20,327 nucleotides of DNA from a virus. Shown in pieces: positions 13,117 to 20,327 of this stretch (positions are counted from its first letter, which is position 1; every line of letters starts with the position of its first letter). Below the pieces are notes generated by a model. That model was given only the letters and a program-made list of their open reading frames with translations, was not told the origin of the DNA and ran no database searches. The stretch covers positions 1 to 20,327 of the IMG/VR virus record IMGVR_UViG_3300044830_000005; one strand, given 5' to 3'. The position numbers and the translations under genes are program-made.

Positions 13117-14586
13117 TTATTTTGTTGTTGCTGCCACGAGTCGCTTGTAGTCCTTGAAACATGCTGCCTTCTTATAACGCGAGAGTGACAAGGTGCCAAT
13201 CTCGGGGTCGTCAACGTTGTGCGGATCTTCGCCGTCCGCAACGTACTCACAGGGAGTGTCGGTGGTGACGGTTCGGTTGATTACCTGAGCGCCTGGGAAC
13301 GTCTCCTGCACGTTCTTCAACGCTTCCGTGTCGTTGATTACTGTATCTTCGACGGGTGTATCAGGGGTTGTAACGGATGGCGTCTCCCCAGATGGGGCGT
13401 CTTCGGCATGTCCAGATTCTACCACTTCGGCAGCCTTTGCGCTAGCCTTGGTGGCCGGTGCAGACTTCTTGTCTACAGGTTGTGATGTCTCCCCGTTGAA
13501 TGCTTCCACCGCTGTCAGATACTCAATGAGATCCTGAAGGCTCACGCCAGATGCACCAGCGGCAGCGTCGGCCTTCCATGCGATAAAGTAACGGATGACC
13601 TGACGTGCCTTACCTAGGTTCCAAGTCTTCAGATCTTCTGGAACCGCGAGATTGTGGGCCTTGTATTCTTTTTGGACAGCCGTGATGCCACCCGCGTTGA
13701 TCGGATCACCGTCGTCGGGCTTTGCTGTACCAGTATTACCCTTCGGGCTGCTCGGACTTTGAGCCGCTGGCTTCGTTCCAACTGCCGCTGCTGGGGTTGA
13801 TGTTACAGGTGTGGCAGCAGGTACGTCAATAGCTACGACAGCACTGGTCTCATTGCGTACGATACCATTGAACACTGCGCTGTGCAGGACCGCGAACTCA
13901 GGCTCAGAGATCGGTGAGAGACGGCCAGCAGCACGGTTACCCAAGTGAGGGTTCTTCGCGTCACCTTCGTTCTTCAACACGTACTTGATAGCCTTCTTGC
14001 CTTGCGCGTCAATGCCAGGGATACGCTCACTGAGCAGCGAGAAGTCCACGTACCCGGCGATCTCGTCACGGATGCCACCCTGCAATGCTGGGGCGTAGAT
14101 GAGTTTCTTCTCATCATCCTGGGTTGACTGCGTGTGCACCGTGAACACCGTGTTGATCGGGAGAGCAACGAACGCCTTAATGATGGTGGCCATCCGCTCC
14201 TTAAGCGTACCCCAGTCGGCCTGCTGCATCTCAGTGCGCTTGTTCTCCTTCATGATTTCCTTCTTCATCATCTCCTGCCACGCGTCAAGCGTGTCGATAG
14301 CGAAGGTCTCAATGTCGTCCAAGCCCATAGCTTCAGCGGCCTTCTTGCGAAGGTTCGCATCACCTAGAATGATGTGCAGTTCCTTCAGCTTGCCTGTGGA
14401 ATCAATGTCCACGTAGTTCACGTGCTTGTGGGCAATGGACATGAGTCCAGCTTCCACGGCACCAATGACGACGTTAGGGCACGTAGCCAGAAAGGATGTC
14501 TTGCCGCTCTTCGGCGGTCCTAGAAGAAGGATATTGAGATGACGTGGATAGTTAGCGTCACCGGTTGACTTGAACTCAATTGCCAT
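13117..14586 (-). CDS. Sak4-like RecA-family ATPase with long C-terminal extension
   Basis: A 489-residue protein. Residues 15-250 form a RecA/RadA-like core of the phage AAA_24 (Sak4) type: Walker A GPPKSGKT (23-30), Walker B FAIDTL (95-100), INTVFTVHTQ, and a GGIRDEIAGYVDF segment. Sak4 proteins assist single-strand annealing and recombination with phage SSB. Typical members are about 220-300 residues, so the last 230 or so are extra. These comprise Ala/Pro/Thr-rich linkers and a helical block (ITAVQKEYKAHNLAVP, ARQVIRYFIAWK). The final segment is a small Cys-bearing tail (TPCEY, SLSRYKKAACFKDYKRL). It starts 2 nt after the Cas4-like gene ends, forming a recombination operon. Confidence 0.85.
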   Translation of the reverse strand: MAIEFKSTGDANYPRHLNILLLGPPKSGKTSFLATCPNVVIGAVEAGLMSIAHKHVNYVDIDSTGKLKELHIILGDANLRKKAAEAMGLDDIETFAIDTLDAWQEMMKKEIMKENKRTEMQQADWGTLKERMATIIKAFVALPINTVFTVHTQSTQDDEKKLIYAPALQGGIRDEIAGYVDFSLLSERIPGIDAQGKKAIKYVLKNEGDAKNPHLGNRAAGRLSPISEPEFAVLHSAVFNGIVRNETSAVVAIDVPAATPVTSTPAAAVGTKPAAQSPSSPKGNTGTAKPDDGDPINAGGITAVQKEYKAHNLAVPEDLKTWNLGKARQVIRYFIAWKADAAAGASGVSLQDLIEYLTAVEAFNGETSQPVDKKSAPATKASAKAAEVVESGHAEDAPSGETPSVTTPDTPVEDTVINDTEALKNVQETFPGAQVINRTVTTDTPCEYVADGEDPHNVDDPEIGTLSLSRYKKAACFKDYKRLVAATTK

Positions 14587-14588
14587 TG

Positions 14589-15461
14589 TTAGAACTCCCA
14601 GCTATCGTTGCCTGATATGATTGTCAAGCCCATTTCCTCTTCACGCGTAGGCAGTCCACAGTTGTTGCGGAACTCGCAATATTCGCATGTCTCGCCAGTC
14701 ACAGTGGGAACCCAAATGTCCGCTTTCTGCGACTTGTCGATCTGGTCTATTGTGTACGCTAATCTGGTGTAGTGTACAGGTACGCGCTCCCCCGCGTCAA
14801 TACGCTTGGCGAGACGGAGATGAACCCACTCCGCTAGCCTTGGCGCGGACATGTACCTCTCGTATAGCTCTGCACCGTTTTCGATGTTCACCCAAAATTC
14901 GGGGCGCGTGGTCGCGTAGCAGTAGGCGTGGAACTGAATGTCGTGGCGCAAGTAATCTCTCGTGGGTTGCTTGCGGCTCGTCTTATAGTCGGACACAAGG
15001 ACACCGAAGCCACCGTCCTTGAGAGGACGCAGCGCGAGCTTGTCCAGGGTGCCTGTAAGCTGATGGTCACCTACATCTACGGTGAAGTTGTACTCGCGGG
15101 CCAGCACTACGTCAGACTCCCACTGGATCAGTGACCACCAGTCGCGGAGGATCTTATGCCCGTCTGTGGAGTAACCTACATGACTGTTCCTGGGCATGAT
15201 GTAGTCGTACGCAAGGCTGACCTCTCCGGGCTGTATAGGTTCACAGTCTTGGTTGTAAGCTTCCAGATTGTCCCATATTGCGTTGAATCTGTCAAGGCCA
15301 CCCTGGTAGCTGTACGACTTCTCCATGTGGAGGATAGCGTCGTGGATCACTGTGCCAAACGAGAGGGCGCTGGACTGTTCACGGGGGTAGCCCTCTTGAG
15401 CCCATTTCACCTTCAGCGCACAAGAACTGTAGGTTTTGATGGTCGATTGGCGGATCAGCAT
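14589..15461 (-). CDS. Cas4-like PD-(D/E)XK nuclease with Fe-S cluster
   Basis: A 290-residue RecB/Cas4-type nuclease. Visible motifs: H40 (FGTVIHDAI), D140 (GTLDKL), D158-Y-K160 (VSDYKTS), and Q176 in the QFHAY motif. C14 (YSSCALK) together with C259, C262 and C268 (CEYCEFRNNC) matches the four cysteines that bind a 4Fe-4S cluster in Cas4/AddB-type nucleases. It probably trims DNA ends to 3' single strands for the Sak4-like recombinase downstream. No CRISPR array or Cas1 is present here, so this is the stand-alone phage form. ATG 15461 has a good GGAGACG site. It is the first gene behind the candidate promoter at 15511. Confidence 0.9.
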   Translation of the reverse strand: MLIRQSTIKTYSSCALKVKWAQEGYPREQSSALSFGTVIHDAILHMEKSYSYQGGLDRFNAIWDNLEAYNQDCEPIQPGEVSLAYDYIMPRNSHVGYSTDGHKILRDWWSLIQWESDVVLAREYNFTVDVGDHQLTGTLDKLALRPLKDGGFGVLVSDYKTSRKQPTRDYLRHDIQFHAYCYATTRPEFWVNIENGAELYERYMSAPRLAEWVHLRLAKRIDAGERVPVHYTRLAYTIDQIDKSQKADIWVPTVTGETCEYCEFRNNCGLPTREEEMGLTIISGNDSWEF

Positions 15462-15510
15462 GCGTCTCCAAACGGATCAAGAGGCCCGCCCAAATCGGAC
15501 GAACCCCCTG

Positions 15511-15519
15511 ATTGTAGCA
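15511..15519 (-). promoter_or_regulatory. Extended -10 promoter for the replication/recombination operon
   Basis: On the minus strand TGCTACAAT (15519 to 15511) gives an extended -10 (TG-n-TACAAT, 5 of 6 matches). No good -35 is visible, as expected for this type. Transcription would begin near 15504, about 43 nt before ATG 15461. It lies in the 72-bp gap between holin and Cas4-like genes, where late and DNA-metabolism genes should separate. Confidence 0.5.
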
Positions 15520-15533
15520 CAAACTACTGACAG

Positions 15534-16031
15534 TTAGCCAGCGTTTGCAACTCCGTTGTGCTCAACGTTCTCGTGCTGCCCGCTGTACTCAGCGTGGGCA
15601 AGGTCAGGGCCAGACACCAGGGATGCTGCGGTAATTGTACCTGGCTTGTTGAACGCGATCAGACCCTTGATGAGGGCAGTCATCGCAGCAGTGAATCCGA
15701 TAGCTGCGGCAGCTTGCCAACTAGCATGAACAACATCCGTGGCACCGGAGGCGATCAGTGTAGCGCCGAAGGATGCCAGGAAGGTCTTCACGACGCGAGC
15801 TATTAGGTCTAGCTTGCCCGGAAGGACTCCCAACGGAAGCTGTGCGGCCCACATGATGATGGACAGCGCAGCGGCGAACAGGGCCGTGAGTCCGGCAACC
15901 TGCCAGTTCTGCTGAAGTAGAAGGCCACCGGAACCGGTTGCCAGGAGCACGACAGCGAACTGCTGGACGAAGGTAGAACCAGCACGCTCTAGCGGGTCTA
16001 GAACATACTTAGTGACGAAAGCTGATGCCAT
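15534..16031 (-). CDS. Holin
   Basis: A 165-residue protein with four hydrophobic segments, about residues 24-41, 45-63, 80-98 and 103-122, starting LDPLERAGSTFVQQ. The C-terminal tail is polar (GPDLAHAEYSGQHENVEHNG). The N-terminal pattern and layout resemble r1t-type actinophage holins, which form membrane lesions that release the endolysin. It directly follows the endolysin gene (15-bp gap), which supports the call. AGGAG precedes ATG 16031. A sharper family call needs a profile search. Confidence 0.8.
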   Translation of the reverse strand: MASAFVTKYVLDPLERAGSTFVQQFAVVLLATGSGGLLLQQNWQVAGLTALFAAALSIIMWAAQLPLGVLPGKLDLIARVVKTFLASFGATLIASGATDVVHASWQAAAAIGFTAAMTALIKGLIAFNKPGTITAASLVSGPDLAHAEYSGQHENVEHNGVANAG

Positions 16032-16046
16032 AGTGTGCGCTCCTAG

Positions 16047-17225
16047 TTACGGAAGGGTCAGAACTTGACCGGGGTAAATGTTGTTCGGATTGGTGATGCT
16101 CGGGTTGGCGTGTTCAAGGGCAGCCAGTGTTACGTGATATGCCGACGCGATACCAGACATGGTGTCACCGTTCTTAACGGTATACGTCCTGCGCTTTGGG
16201 GCTGGTGCGGGTGCCGGTGCCGCCCCGCCTGGACGGTGGATCTTCTGGCCGGGGTAGATGTTGTTGGGATTGACGATCTGAGGATTGGCCTTTTCTAGTG
16301 TTGCCAGGCTCACGCCGAGCCTGCTAGCGATACCCCCCATGGTGTCACCTGAGACCACCGTGTAGTCACCGGACGGCTTAGGTGCAGGCTTGGGCACCGG
16401 CTTGGGGGTCGGCTTAGGTGTAGGTGCGGCTCCTGGACGATGAACGGCCTGGCCGACCTGAATGTTGTTCGGGTTGGTGATCTGAGGGTTCGCGTGGATC
16501 AGGGCAGACAGAGTAACACCCATCTGATTAGCGATACCGGACAGGGTGTCACCCGACTTCACGATATAGTCGCCCGTGCTGGGCTTCGGTGCCGGTGGCT
16601 TGACCGGTGGCTTCACTGGCGGCTTCGGAGCGGAGCCACCGATTCCCAATACGGCAAGGAACTGTGCAAGGTTAAGACCATCAGCGGAGTTGATATCGCA
16701 CTTACCGAACGGCGGCACATTGAAGGTGCTGCTGTACTGGTGAGCGATCTTGCCAGGGAACGATGGGTTGCCACTGTAGTTAGCCAGGATAACCTTCGTG
16801 TCACCACGCGACGGCCATAGACTGTTGAAATCGCCAGCATTAGCGTAGCCAATAACCTTCTTGCGGTTACCACCAAGCCATGCGATGATGTTCTCGCGGG
16901 CAGCATTAATGCCCGCTGACTGGTTACCGCTAAGGCGACCCCATGCTTCCACATCAATCATGACCGCCATCTTAGGATGGGGCGTACCCACCATAGACTT
17001 GAAGGTTTCGACAGTCTGTTGCCAGTTTGGTTCCCAAACGAAGTAAACCATGAAGCCGCCAAGCTTGCCTATATCCGTGGCATGCTTCGCCCAAGCCAGG
17101 TTGTAGGCGAAGTGGTGATCGCGGTACGTTCCATCGTTACTGCGGAATGAAATGAACTGATATGGGTACTGGTCGTTAACGTCTACCTGGAATTCAGATA
17201 CGTCGGCAAACTGCGTGTCAGTCAT
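16047..17225 (-). CDS. Endolysin: GH25 muramidase with three LysM repeats
   Basis: A 392-residue lysin. Residues 1-195 are a GH25 lysozyme fold: D8 (FADVSEFQ), the catalytic D91-V-E93 (VMIDVEAWG), and HQYSSTF with CDIN near 162-179. It cleaves the beta-1,4 bond between N-acetylmuramic acid and N-acetylglucosamine. After a Pro/Lys linker come three LysM wall-binding repeats (about 218-264, 286-332 and 346-392), each with a SGDT or NGDT motif and NPNNIxxGQ ending, joined by PKP/APAP linkers. There is no signal peptide, so it depends on the holin. The frame opens at 17294, but ATG 17225, with AGGAGAGG upstream, is the likely start. Confidence 0.93.
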   Translation of the reverse strand: MTDTQFADVSEFQVDVNDQYPYQFISFRSNDGTYRDHHFAYNLAWAKHATDIGKLGGFMVYFVWEPNWQQTVETFKSMVGTPHPKMAVMIDVEAWGRLSGNQSAGINAARENIIAWLGGNRKKVIGYANAGDFNSLWPSRGDTKVILANYSGNPSFPGKIAHQYSSTFNVPPFGKCDINSADGLNLAQFLAVLGIGGSAPKPPVKPPVKPPAPKPSTGDYIVKSGDTLSGIANQMGVTLSALIHANPQITNPNNIQVGQAVHRPGAAPTPKPTPKPVPKPAPKPSGDYTVVSGDTMGGIASRLGVSLATLEKANPQIVNPNNIYPGQKIHRPGGAAPAPAPAPKRRTYTVKNGDTMSGIASAYHVTLAALEHANPSITNPNNIYPGQVLTLP

Positions 17226-17300
17226 AACTGGCTCGTTTCCTCTCCTGTGGTTGTGTTCATACCTAATTGTTCGACCACGGGAAGGACGGATCACACTACG

Positions 17301-17933
17301 TTAGACGCATGGCCGTAAGGGGGTCGGAAGAATCGTACAGACGTACGACAGTATGGAAGGCAGGTTGATTAATGGTGGGGACGAGTTGGGTGGCCTGGGC
17401 GGGGGTGCGGGTGAGGTTTGACCTTGTGGACCACTGCGTGACGGGGTGGAGCTTGGCCTGCGCGACCCGCTCGGCGCGGGGGAATTACCCCCGTGACTTG
17501 GGGGGTTGCTTACCTTTGGGTTGACGGCGGACCCACCAGGAACATTAGGCAGGGGCTTCTTGGTCGGTGCGCTGGGAGCTTTCGCGCCCTTCTTGTGGAC
17601 GCTCGCGGCAGCACACTTATGTACTTGGCGAAGATGCTCAAGGAACGGGCTACTCTTCAAACCATTTGAATCAACGTAATACACTACGTCACAGAAACCC
17701 TGATTGGCCGCATCTATAATGGCCTGCTGCGCGGCGATGCGCTGTAGGCGACCATCTACCTGTGATTGCTTGATAGCCTGTGTGGTGTCGTGGTTAGCCT
17801 TGATGCCCTGGTAACCACCTACGATGGCGAAAGTAACCACCAGCGCGAATATGGCGAGGGAGACAGCTAAAGCGCGGACCGTAAGTGTCAGCGCAACTCT
17901 CTCGCTCATCTTTCCCTTACTTACACGTGTCAT
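17301..17933 (-). CDS. Membrane-anchored protein with Pro-rich tail, lysis module
   Basis: A 210-residue protein. A single membrane anchor covers about residues 19-41 (LAVSLAIFALVVTFAIVGG). A short extracellular domain with C81 and C107, likely a disulfide, follows. From about 118 to the end is a Pro/Ser/Gly/Lys-rich disordered tail with a final hydrophobic patch and two cysteines (LSYVCTILPTPLRPCV). Such a tail could cross the thick cell wall. It is the gene transcribed just before the endolysin, so a spanin-like or wall-interacting lysis accessory is possible. No family is recognised. GGAGG precedes ATG 17933; ATG 17909 is the alternative start. Confidence 0.75.
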   Translation of the reverse strand: MTRVSKGKMSERVALTLTVRALAVSLAIFALVVTFAIVGGYQGIKANHDTTQAIKQSQVDGRLQRIAAQQAIIDAANQGFCDVVYYVDSNGLKSSPFLEHLRQVHKCAAASVHKKGAKAPSAPTKKPLPNVPGGSAVNPKVSNPPSHGGNSPAPSGSRRPSSTPSRSGPQGQTSPAPPPRPPNSSPPLINLPSILSYVCTILPTPLRPCV

Positions 17934-17939
17934 AGCTGA

Positions 17940-18353
17940 TTAACCTCCTGCATTAGCTATCGGCAGGGGACCACCCGTGGCTGGATCTATCCTGGCAACG
18001 AGCAGAATTCGTGTAAGTCTGTCGAGTTCCATGTCCCTCACTCGAACAGTCTGCTGCTCAGCTTCAAGGGACGCCTGGATGACATCCGACTTGTGTTCAG
18101 CCTCAGTCGCCCTGCGGATGAGTTCTGCGATATAGTCGGTTGTGGTAGCAGGGTTGGGGGCAATCGTGATAGACGTGTCCTTACGGAAGGTGGCGAAGAT
18201 GGCAGTGATTGCGGCAGCCAGAACAAGACCCAAGGTTGAAATGATAGCAATCTTGAGACTGTTACTATCGCCCGCACTAGCAGGGCTGGCGTCTGCTAGC
18301 AAAGAGACGAGAAGAAATCCCTTTACCTTATAGACTCCTAATAGGTGATGCAT
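17940..18353 (-). CDS. Membrane protein with coiled-coil tail, lysis module
   Basis: A 137-residue protein. A hydrophobic N-terminus (KGFLLVSLLADASPASAG) resembles a signal or reverse-signal sequence. A membrane segment follows at about residues 33-53 (IAIISTLGLVLAAAITAIF), then a charged coiled-coil helix (IAELIRRATEAEHKSDVIQA, then VRVRDMELDRLTRI). TM plus coiled coil is the usual layout of an inner-membrane spanin or a second holin-like protein, but neither is proven. GAGGGA precedes ATG 18353, which overlaps the preceding gene by 26 nt. Confidence 0.75.
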   Translation of the reverse strand: MHHLLGVYKVKGFLLVSLLADASPASAGDSNSLKIAIISTLGLVLAAAITAIFATFRKDTSITIAPNPATTTDYIAELIRRATEAEHKSDVIQASLEAEQQTVRVRDMELDRLTRILLVARIDPATGGPLPIANAGG

Positions 18354-18858
18354 TAGACCCGTCCCTCAGCGATGCTTTAGCTGCCGCCTCCAATGCACTG
18401 ATGGTCTGCGCCGCACTTGTATTACGTACCATCCGTGTTGATGCCAGGAGCGTACCGGCACTGATAAGAGTAGCCAAGAAAAACCATGTGATAGAAACGT
18501 AATGGTGATTACTAACCCATGCCGCAGCGAAAGCGTACGTGCACCAGGCGCTATAGAATGTAATAGCGACCAGTGAAACTCTCGCCGCATTCCAGCTAGA
18601 TGCTGCGAACCCATGTGATTGCACTATCCCTGCAATGCCCCAGAGCAAACCTAAAGCCATCGCGCACATTAGTATGCCGTGAGTGGCCAGCCCACCAGGG
18701 ATTAGGTCGATATACTTGAACGGTTCCAGTGAGTAAACAGAGGACGCGCCCCCGAAAGCATATCCGCCACCGAACCCGAGGAAGCCAACAACGGTAGATA
18801 CGCAAAGAAGCAGCCACATTGTGAGGGCCGTAGAAATACGCATCTTATGTTGCTTCAT
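18328..18858 (-). CDS. Four-helix membrane protein upstream of lysis genes
   Basis: A 176-residue protein with four hydrophobic segments at about residues 11-33, 58-77, 91-113 and 120-141. The C-terminus is polar with a helix (AQTISALEAAAKASL). Small-residue-rich Gly patches (LGFGGGYAFGG) follow the first helix. No typical Shine-Dalgarno precedes ATG 18858. Instead the start lies directly behind a candidate hairpin (18864-18920), so translation may be controlled. Its place between a tail-like gene and the lysin suggests a role in lysis or membrane modification, as an inference from position. Confidence 0.75.
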   Translation of the reverse strand: MKQHKMRISTALTMWLLLCVSTVVGFLGFGGGYAFGGASSVYSLEPFKYIDLIPGGLATHGILMCAMALGLLWGIAGIVQSHGFAASSWNAARVSLVAITFYSAWCTYAFAAAWVSNHHYVSITWFFLATLISAGTLLASTRMVRNTSAAQTISALEAAAKASLRDGSNASPIRSL

Positions 18859-18863
18859 GGATT

Positions 18864-18920
18864 ATTGGCCTGTCGTTGGTTGGTTGGTTGGTCCTCTGTA
18901 GTATCGGCGGATAGGCCAAT
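18864..18920 (-). promoter_or_regulatory. Hairpin with CCAA-repeat loop before the 18858 start
   Basis: ATTGGCCT (18864-18871) and AGGCCAAT (18913-18920) form an 8-bp stem, extendable by one or two imperfect pairs. The 41-nt loop of the leftward transcript contains four CCAA units; the opposite strand reads GGTTGGTTGGTTGG (18878-18891), a two-layer G-quadruplex candidate. The 3' arm of the stem ends five bases before ATG 18858 and covers the only AGG near it. It could block ribosome entry or mark the 3' end of the tail transcript. Confidence 0.45.
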
Positions 18921-18942
18921 TGAATCCGAACATCAAGATCGA

Positions 18943-20327
18943 CTAGAACCACAGGGTAACGTTTACGTCCGCCCCGTTGTTGGTGCCGCCAGTCACAGTG
19001 GCAGTCGTGGTGATAGCACCAGCCTGCAATGTTGGCACGGTAGCTGTGTAACGCATCAGGTCCACGTCATAGCCCTGAGTGGATGTGGACAGCGACTTTG
19101 TGACACGCAGCACCAGATCGACACCACCAGGGGCCGTAATCACTGGACCGGCATACTCAATGTACAGGAAGTCATCAGGAACAGAAGACGGGTCAGTCGG
19201 GAAGGATGACTGAATGTTCTGGGTTACTGCGCTACCAACGACAGCCATTGTGTCTGTTCGGATGACCGAAATGGTTATGTCGTTACCGGTGTGAACGGTA
19301 TCGAAATTGAGAACCCGTAGGGTGGTAAAGGTAGAGTACGATCCGGTATCTAGAGCGCCAAGATCTGCCTCAACCCAGTCGTTGTAGGTAGCCAATGTCA
19401 CAGCTTGCTCATTTGAAGCGGCAACGTCGTTGTCTATCTCTACGTCAAGAGAAGATCGTGTGCCGTCTTCCGCCTGGAAAGTGGCGGCAACTAGCAGTGG
19501 ATATTCCACCCGGTAGTATCCTGTAGCGTCACCTACCCTATGTGTTGAAGGTGAACAAACGACATCGACGTGGTTAGATGCCGTATCAGCTATACTGATA
19601 TTCAGTGATACACCCACAGCGGTCGGGTCGGTTTTGAAAAATGCTGTCAGCCTAACCGGAACGACACTGCTAGGGCTCTCTGTGACGTTCATGATCTGTC
19701 CGTCAGTAAGAACACCAGGAGTGAACGAACTGAGTACCCTGCCGCCACGTGGGAGCGCGGAAAGAGGTAGTGAGCCGTTAATGTCACCAAGGTCCAGGAT
19801 TGAACCCTCTGGGACGGTCGATGAAATGTCCTGCGGGAAGCCTGACAGGGTTGTCGTGCCGGTATCTACCCAGGTGGTGACAGGAGTAGCCGACGTGTCG
19901 GTAGCACCCTCAACAACCCAGTGGACTAGAGACGCGCCAGTGTATCCACCTGAAATAGTCGAACGATAGATCTTCCAAGACGCGCAGCCCTCAGGGATGA
20001 ACGCACTCGGGATCTCCACAGTGACAGAGTTCTTCGAGTGGGTAGTGTTCGTCGTCGGTGCGATGATCGTTTGATCTTCCGCTGATCCGGTGTCATAGTA
20101 GGGGCTTGTTGTGACCGTGGTACTCAACTTGTACATATGTGTCTGGCCTGGACGTGCTCGGTAGATTCCATACGATACCGCGCCGGAAGGAAGTGAGGGA
20201 AGGTCTAGCCTGATACGGTTGACAGCACCAGTGCCAATAGAGAAGCTGGTCAAGGGGCTAGTAGTGGTCTCGCCACCCTTAGCGTCCAGGAACGTCACAA
20301 CATAGTTGTACGAACCGACAGTCAGTG
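18943..20327 (-). CDS. Tail-fibre-like or minor tail protein (5' end beyond window)
   Basis: At least 461 residues; the frame stays open through the right edge (TVGSYNYVVTFLDAKGG precedes the internal GTG at 20298), so the start lies outside. The sequence is almost all beta-type, rich in Thr/Ser/Val/Gly and poor in Cys. Two tandem sandwich-like domains each carry an IYR motif (GAVSYGIYRARPGQTHMYK and ASWKIYRSTISGGYTG), as in Ig- or Fn3-like repeats of phage fibres and minor tail proteins. A middle linker (QDISSTVPEG, LGDINGSLP) leads to a C-terminal beta domain. It lies just upstream of the lysis genes in transcription order, as common in siphoviruses. Exact virion role is not certain. Confidence 0.75.
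   Translation of the reverse strand, partial: LTVGSYNYVVTFLDAKGGETTTSPLTSFSIGTGAVNRIRLDLPSLPSGAVSYGIYRARPGQTHMYKLSTTVTTSPYYDTGSAEDQTIIAPTTNTTHSKNSVTVEIPSAFIPEGCASWKIYRSTISGGYTGASLVHWVVEGATDTSATPVTTWVDTGTTTLSGFPQDISSTVPEGSILDLGDINGSLPLSALPRGGRVLSSFTPGVLTDGQIMNVTESPSSVVPVRLTAFFKTDPTAVGVSLNISIADTASNHVDVVCSPSTHRVGDATGYYRVEYPLLVAATFQAEDGTRSSLDVEIDNDVAASNEQAVTLATYNDWVEADLGALDTGSYSTFTTLRVLNFDTVHTGNDITISVIRTDTMAVVGSAVTQNIQSSFPTDPSSVPDDFLYIEYAGPVITAPGGVDLVLRVTKSLSTSTQGYDVDLMRYTATVPTLQAGAITTTATVTGGTNNGADVNVTLWF

Noticed and set aside
14589-15461. CRISPR-Cas system suggested by the Cas4-like gene
   Set aside because: There is no repeat-spacer array and no Cas1 or Cas2; stand-alone Cas4-like nucleases are common in phage recombination modules.
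16047-16640. Internal DNA repeats in the endolysin gene
   Set aside because: They are explained by three homologous LysM domains and Pro/Ala/Lys linkers, not by a separate repeat element.
1-20327. Reassigned stop codon, suggested by the RF-like gene
   Set aside because: TAA, TAG and TGA all end convincing genes here, often in tight overlaps, so the standard bacterial code fits.

Overview
This window looks like part of a double-stranded DNA, tailed bacteriophage genome, most likely one infecting an actinobacterium. Evidence for a phage is dense, mostly ATG/GTG/TTG-started genes with ATGA or GTGA overlaps, a lysis cassette next to a tail-type protein, a Sak4-like recombinase, a Cas4-like nuclease, a primase-helicase, a B12-dependent ribonucleotide reductase (RNR), HNH endonucleases and many small hypotheticals. 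Evidence for an actinobacterial host is indirect: small-protein families common in that phage population (DUF3039-, DUF3307- and DUF6378-like, and an RF-1-like GGQ protein), a GH25 plus LysM endolysin and moderate-to-high GC. No mycolyl esterase (lysin B) is visible beside the endolysin, which weakly argues against a mycolic-acid host. No integrase, repressor, terminase or capsid gene lies in the window.

Layout. Bases 1-2618 are rightward. A coupled run of small genes (cut at the left edge) ends in an RF-1-like GGQ protein. It is followed by a gap of about 190 bp holding an aberrant tRNA-like element and three 20-bp palindromic boxes. A second small operon (1604-2618) then includes a DUF3307-type membrane protein. 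One four-helix membrane gene (2610-3110) points the other way. Bases 3167-4485 look like a self-contained cassette: a good sigma70-type promoter, an HNH nuclease, a permuted NlpC/P60-type hydrolase and a C2H2-like zinc protein, all start/stop coupled, then a long inverted repeat that could be the terminator.

From 4395 to the right edge everything is leftward. In transcription order (right to left) this is: a tail-fibre-like protein (5' end outside the window); a lysis module of three membrane proteins, a GH25-LysM endolysin and a holin; then, behind a likely extended -10 promoter near 15511, the DNA module of Cas4-like nuclease, Sak4-like ATPase, ssDNA-binding-like protein, primase-helicase and class II RNR. 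A run of small genes follows, including a second HNH endonuclease and a DUF6378 protein, down to a Gly/Thr-rich protein and a short protein at the convergence point.

The DNA module is coherent: NrdJ makes deoxynucleotides, the primase-helicase opens and primes the fork, and the ssDNA-binding-like protein, Sak4-like ATPase and Cas4-like nuclease form a likely recombination and end-processing set. The signals least explained by known phage parts are the 1411-1584 region (tRNA-like element, direct repeats and operator-like boxes), the 3125-4485 cassette, and the RNA-structure candidates at 18864-18920 and 12531-12564.
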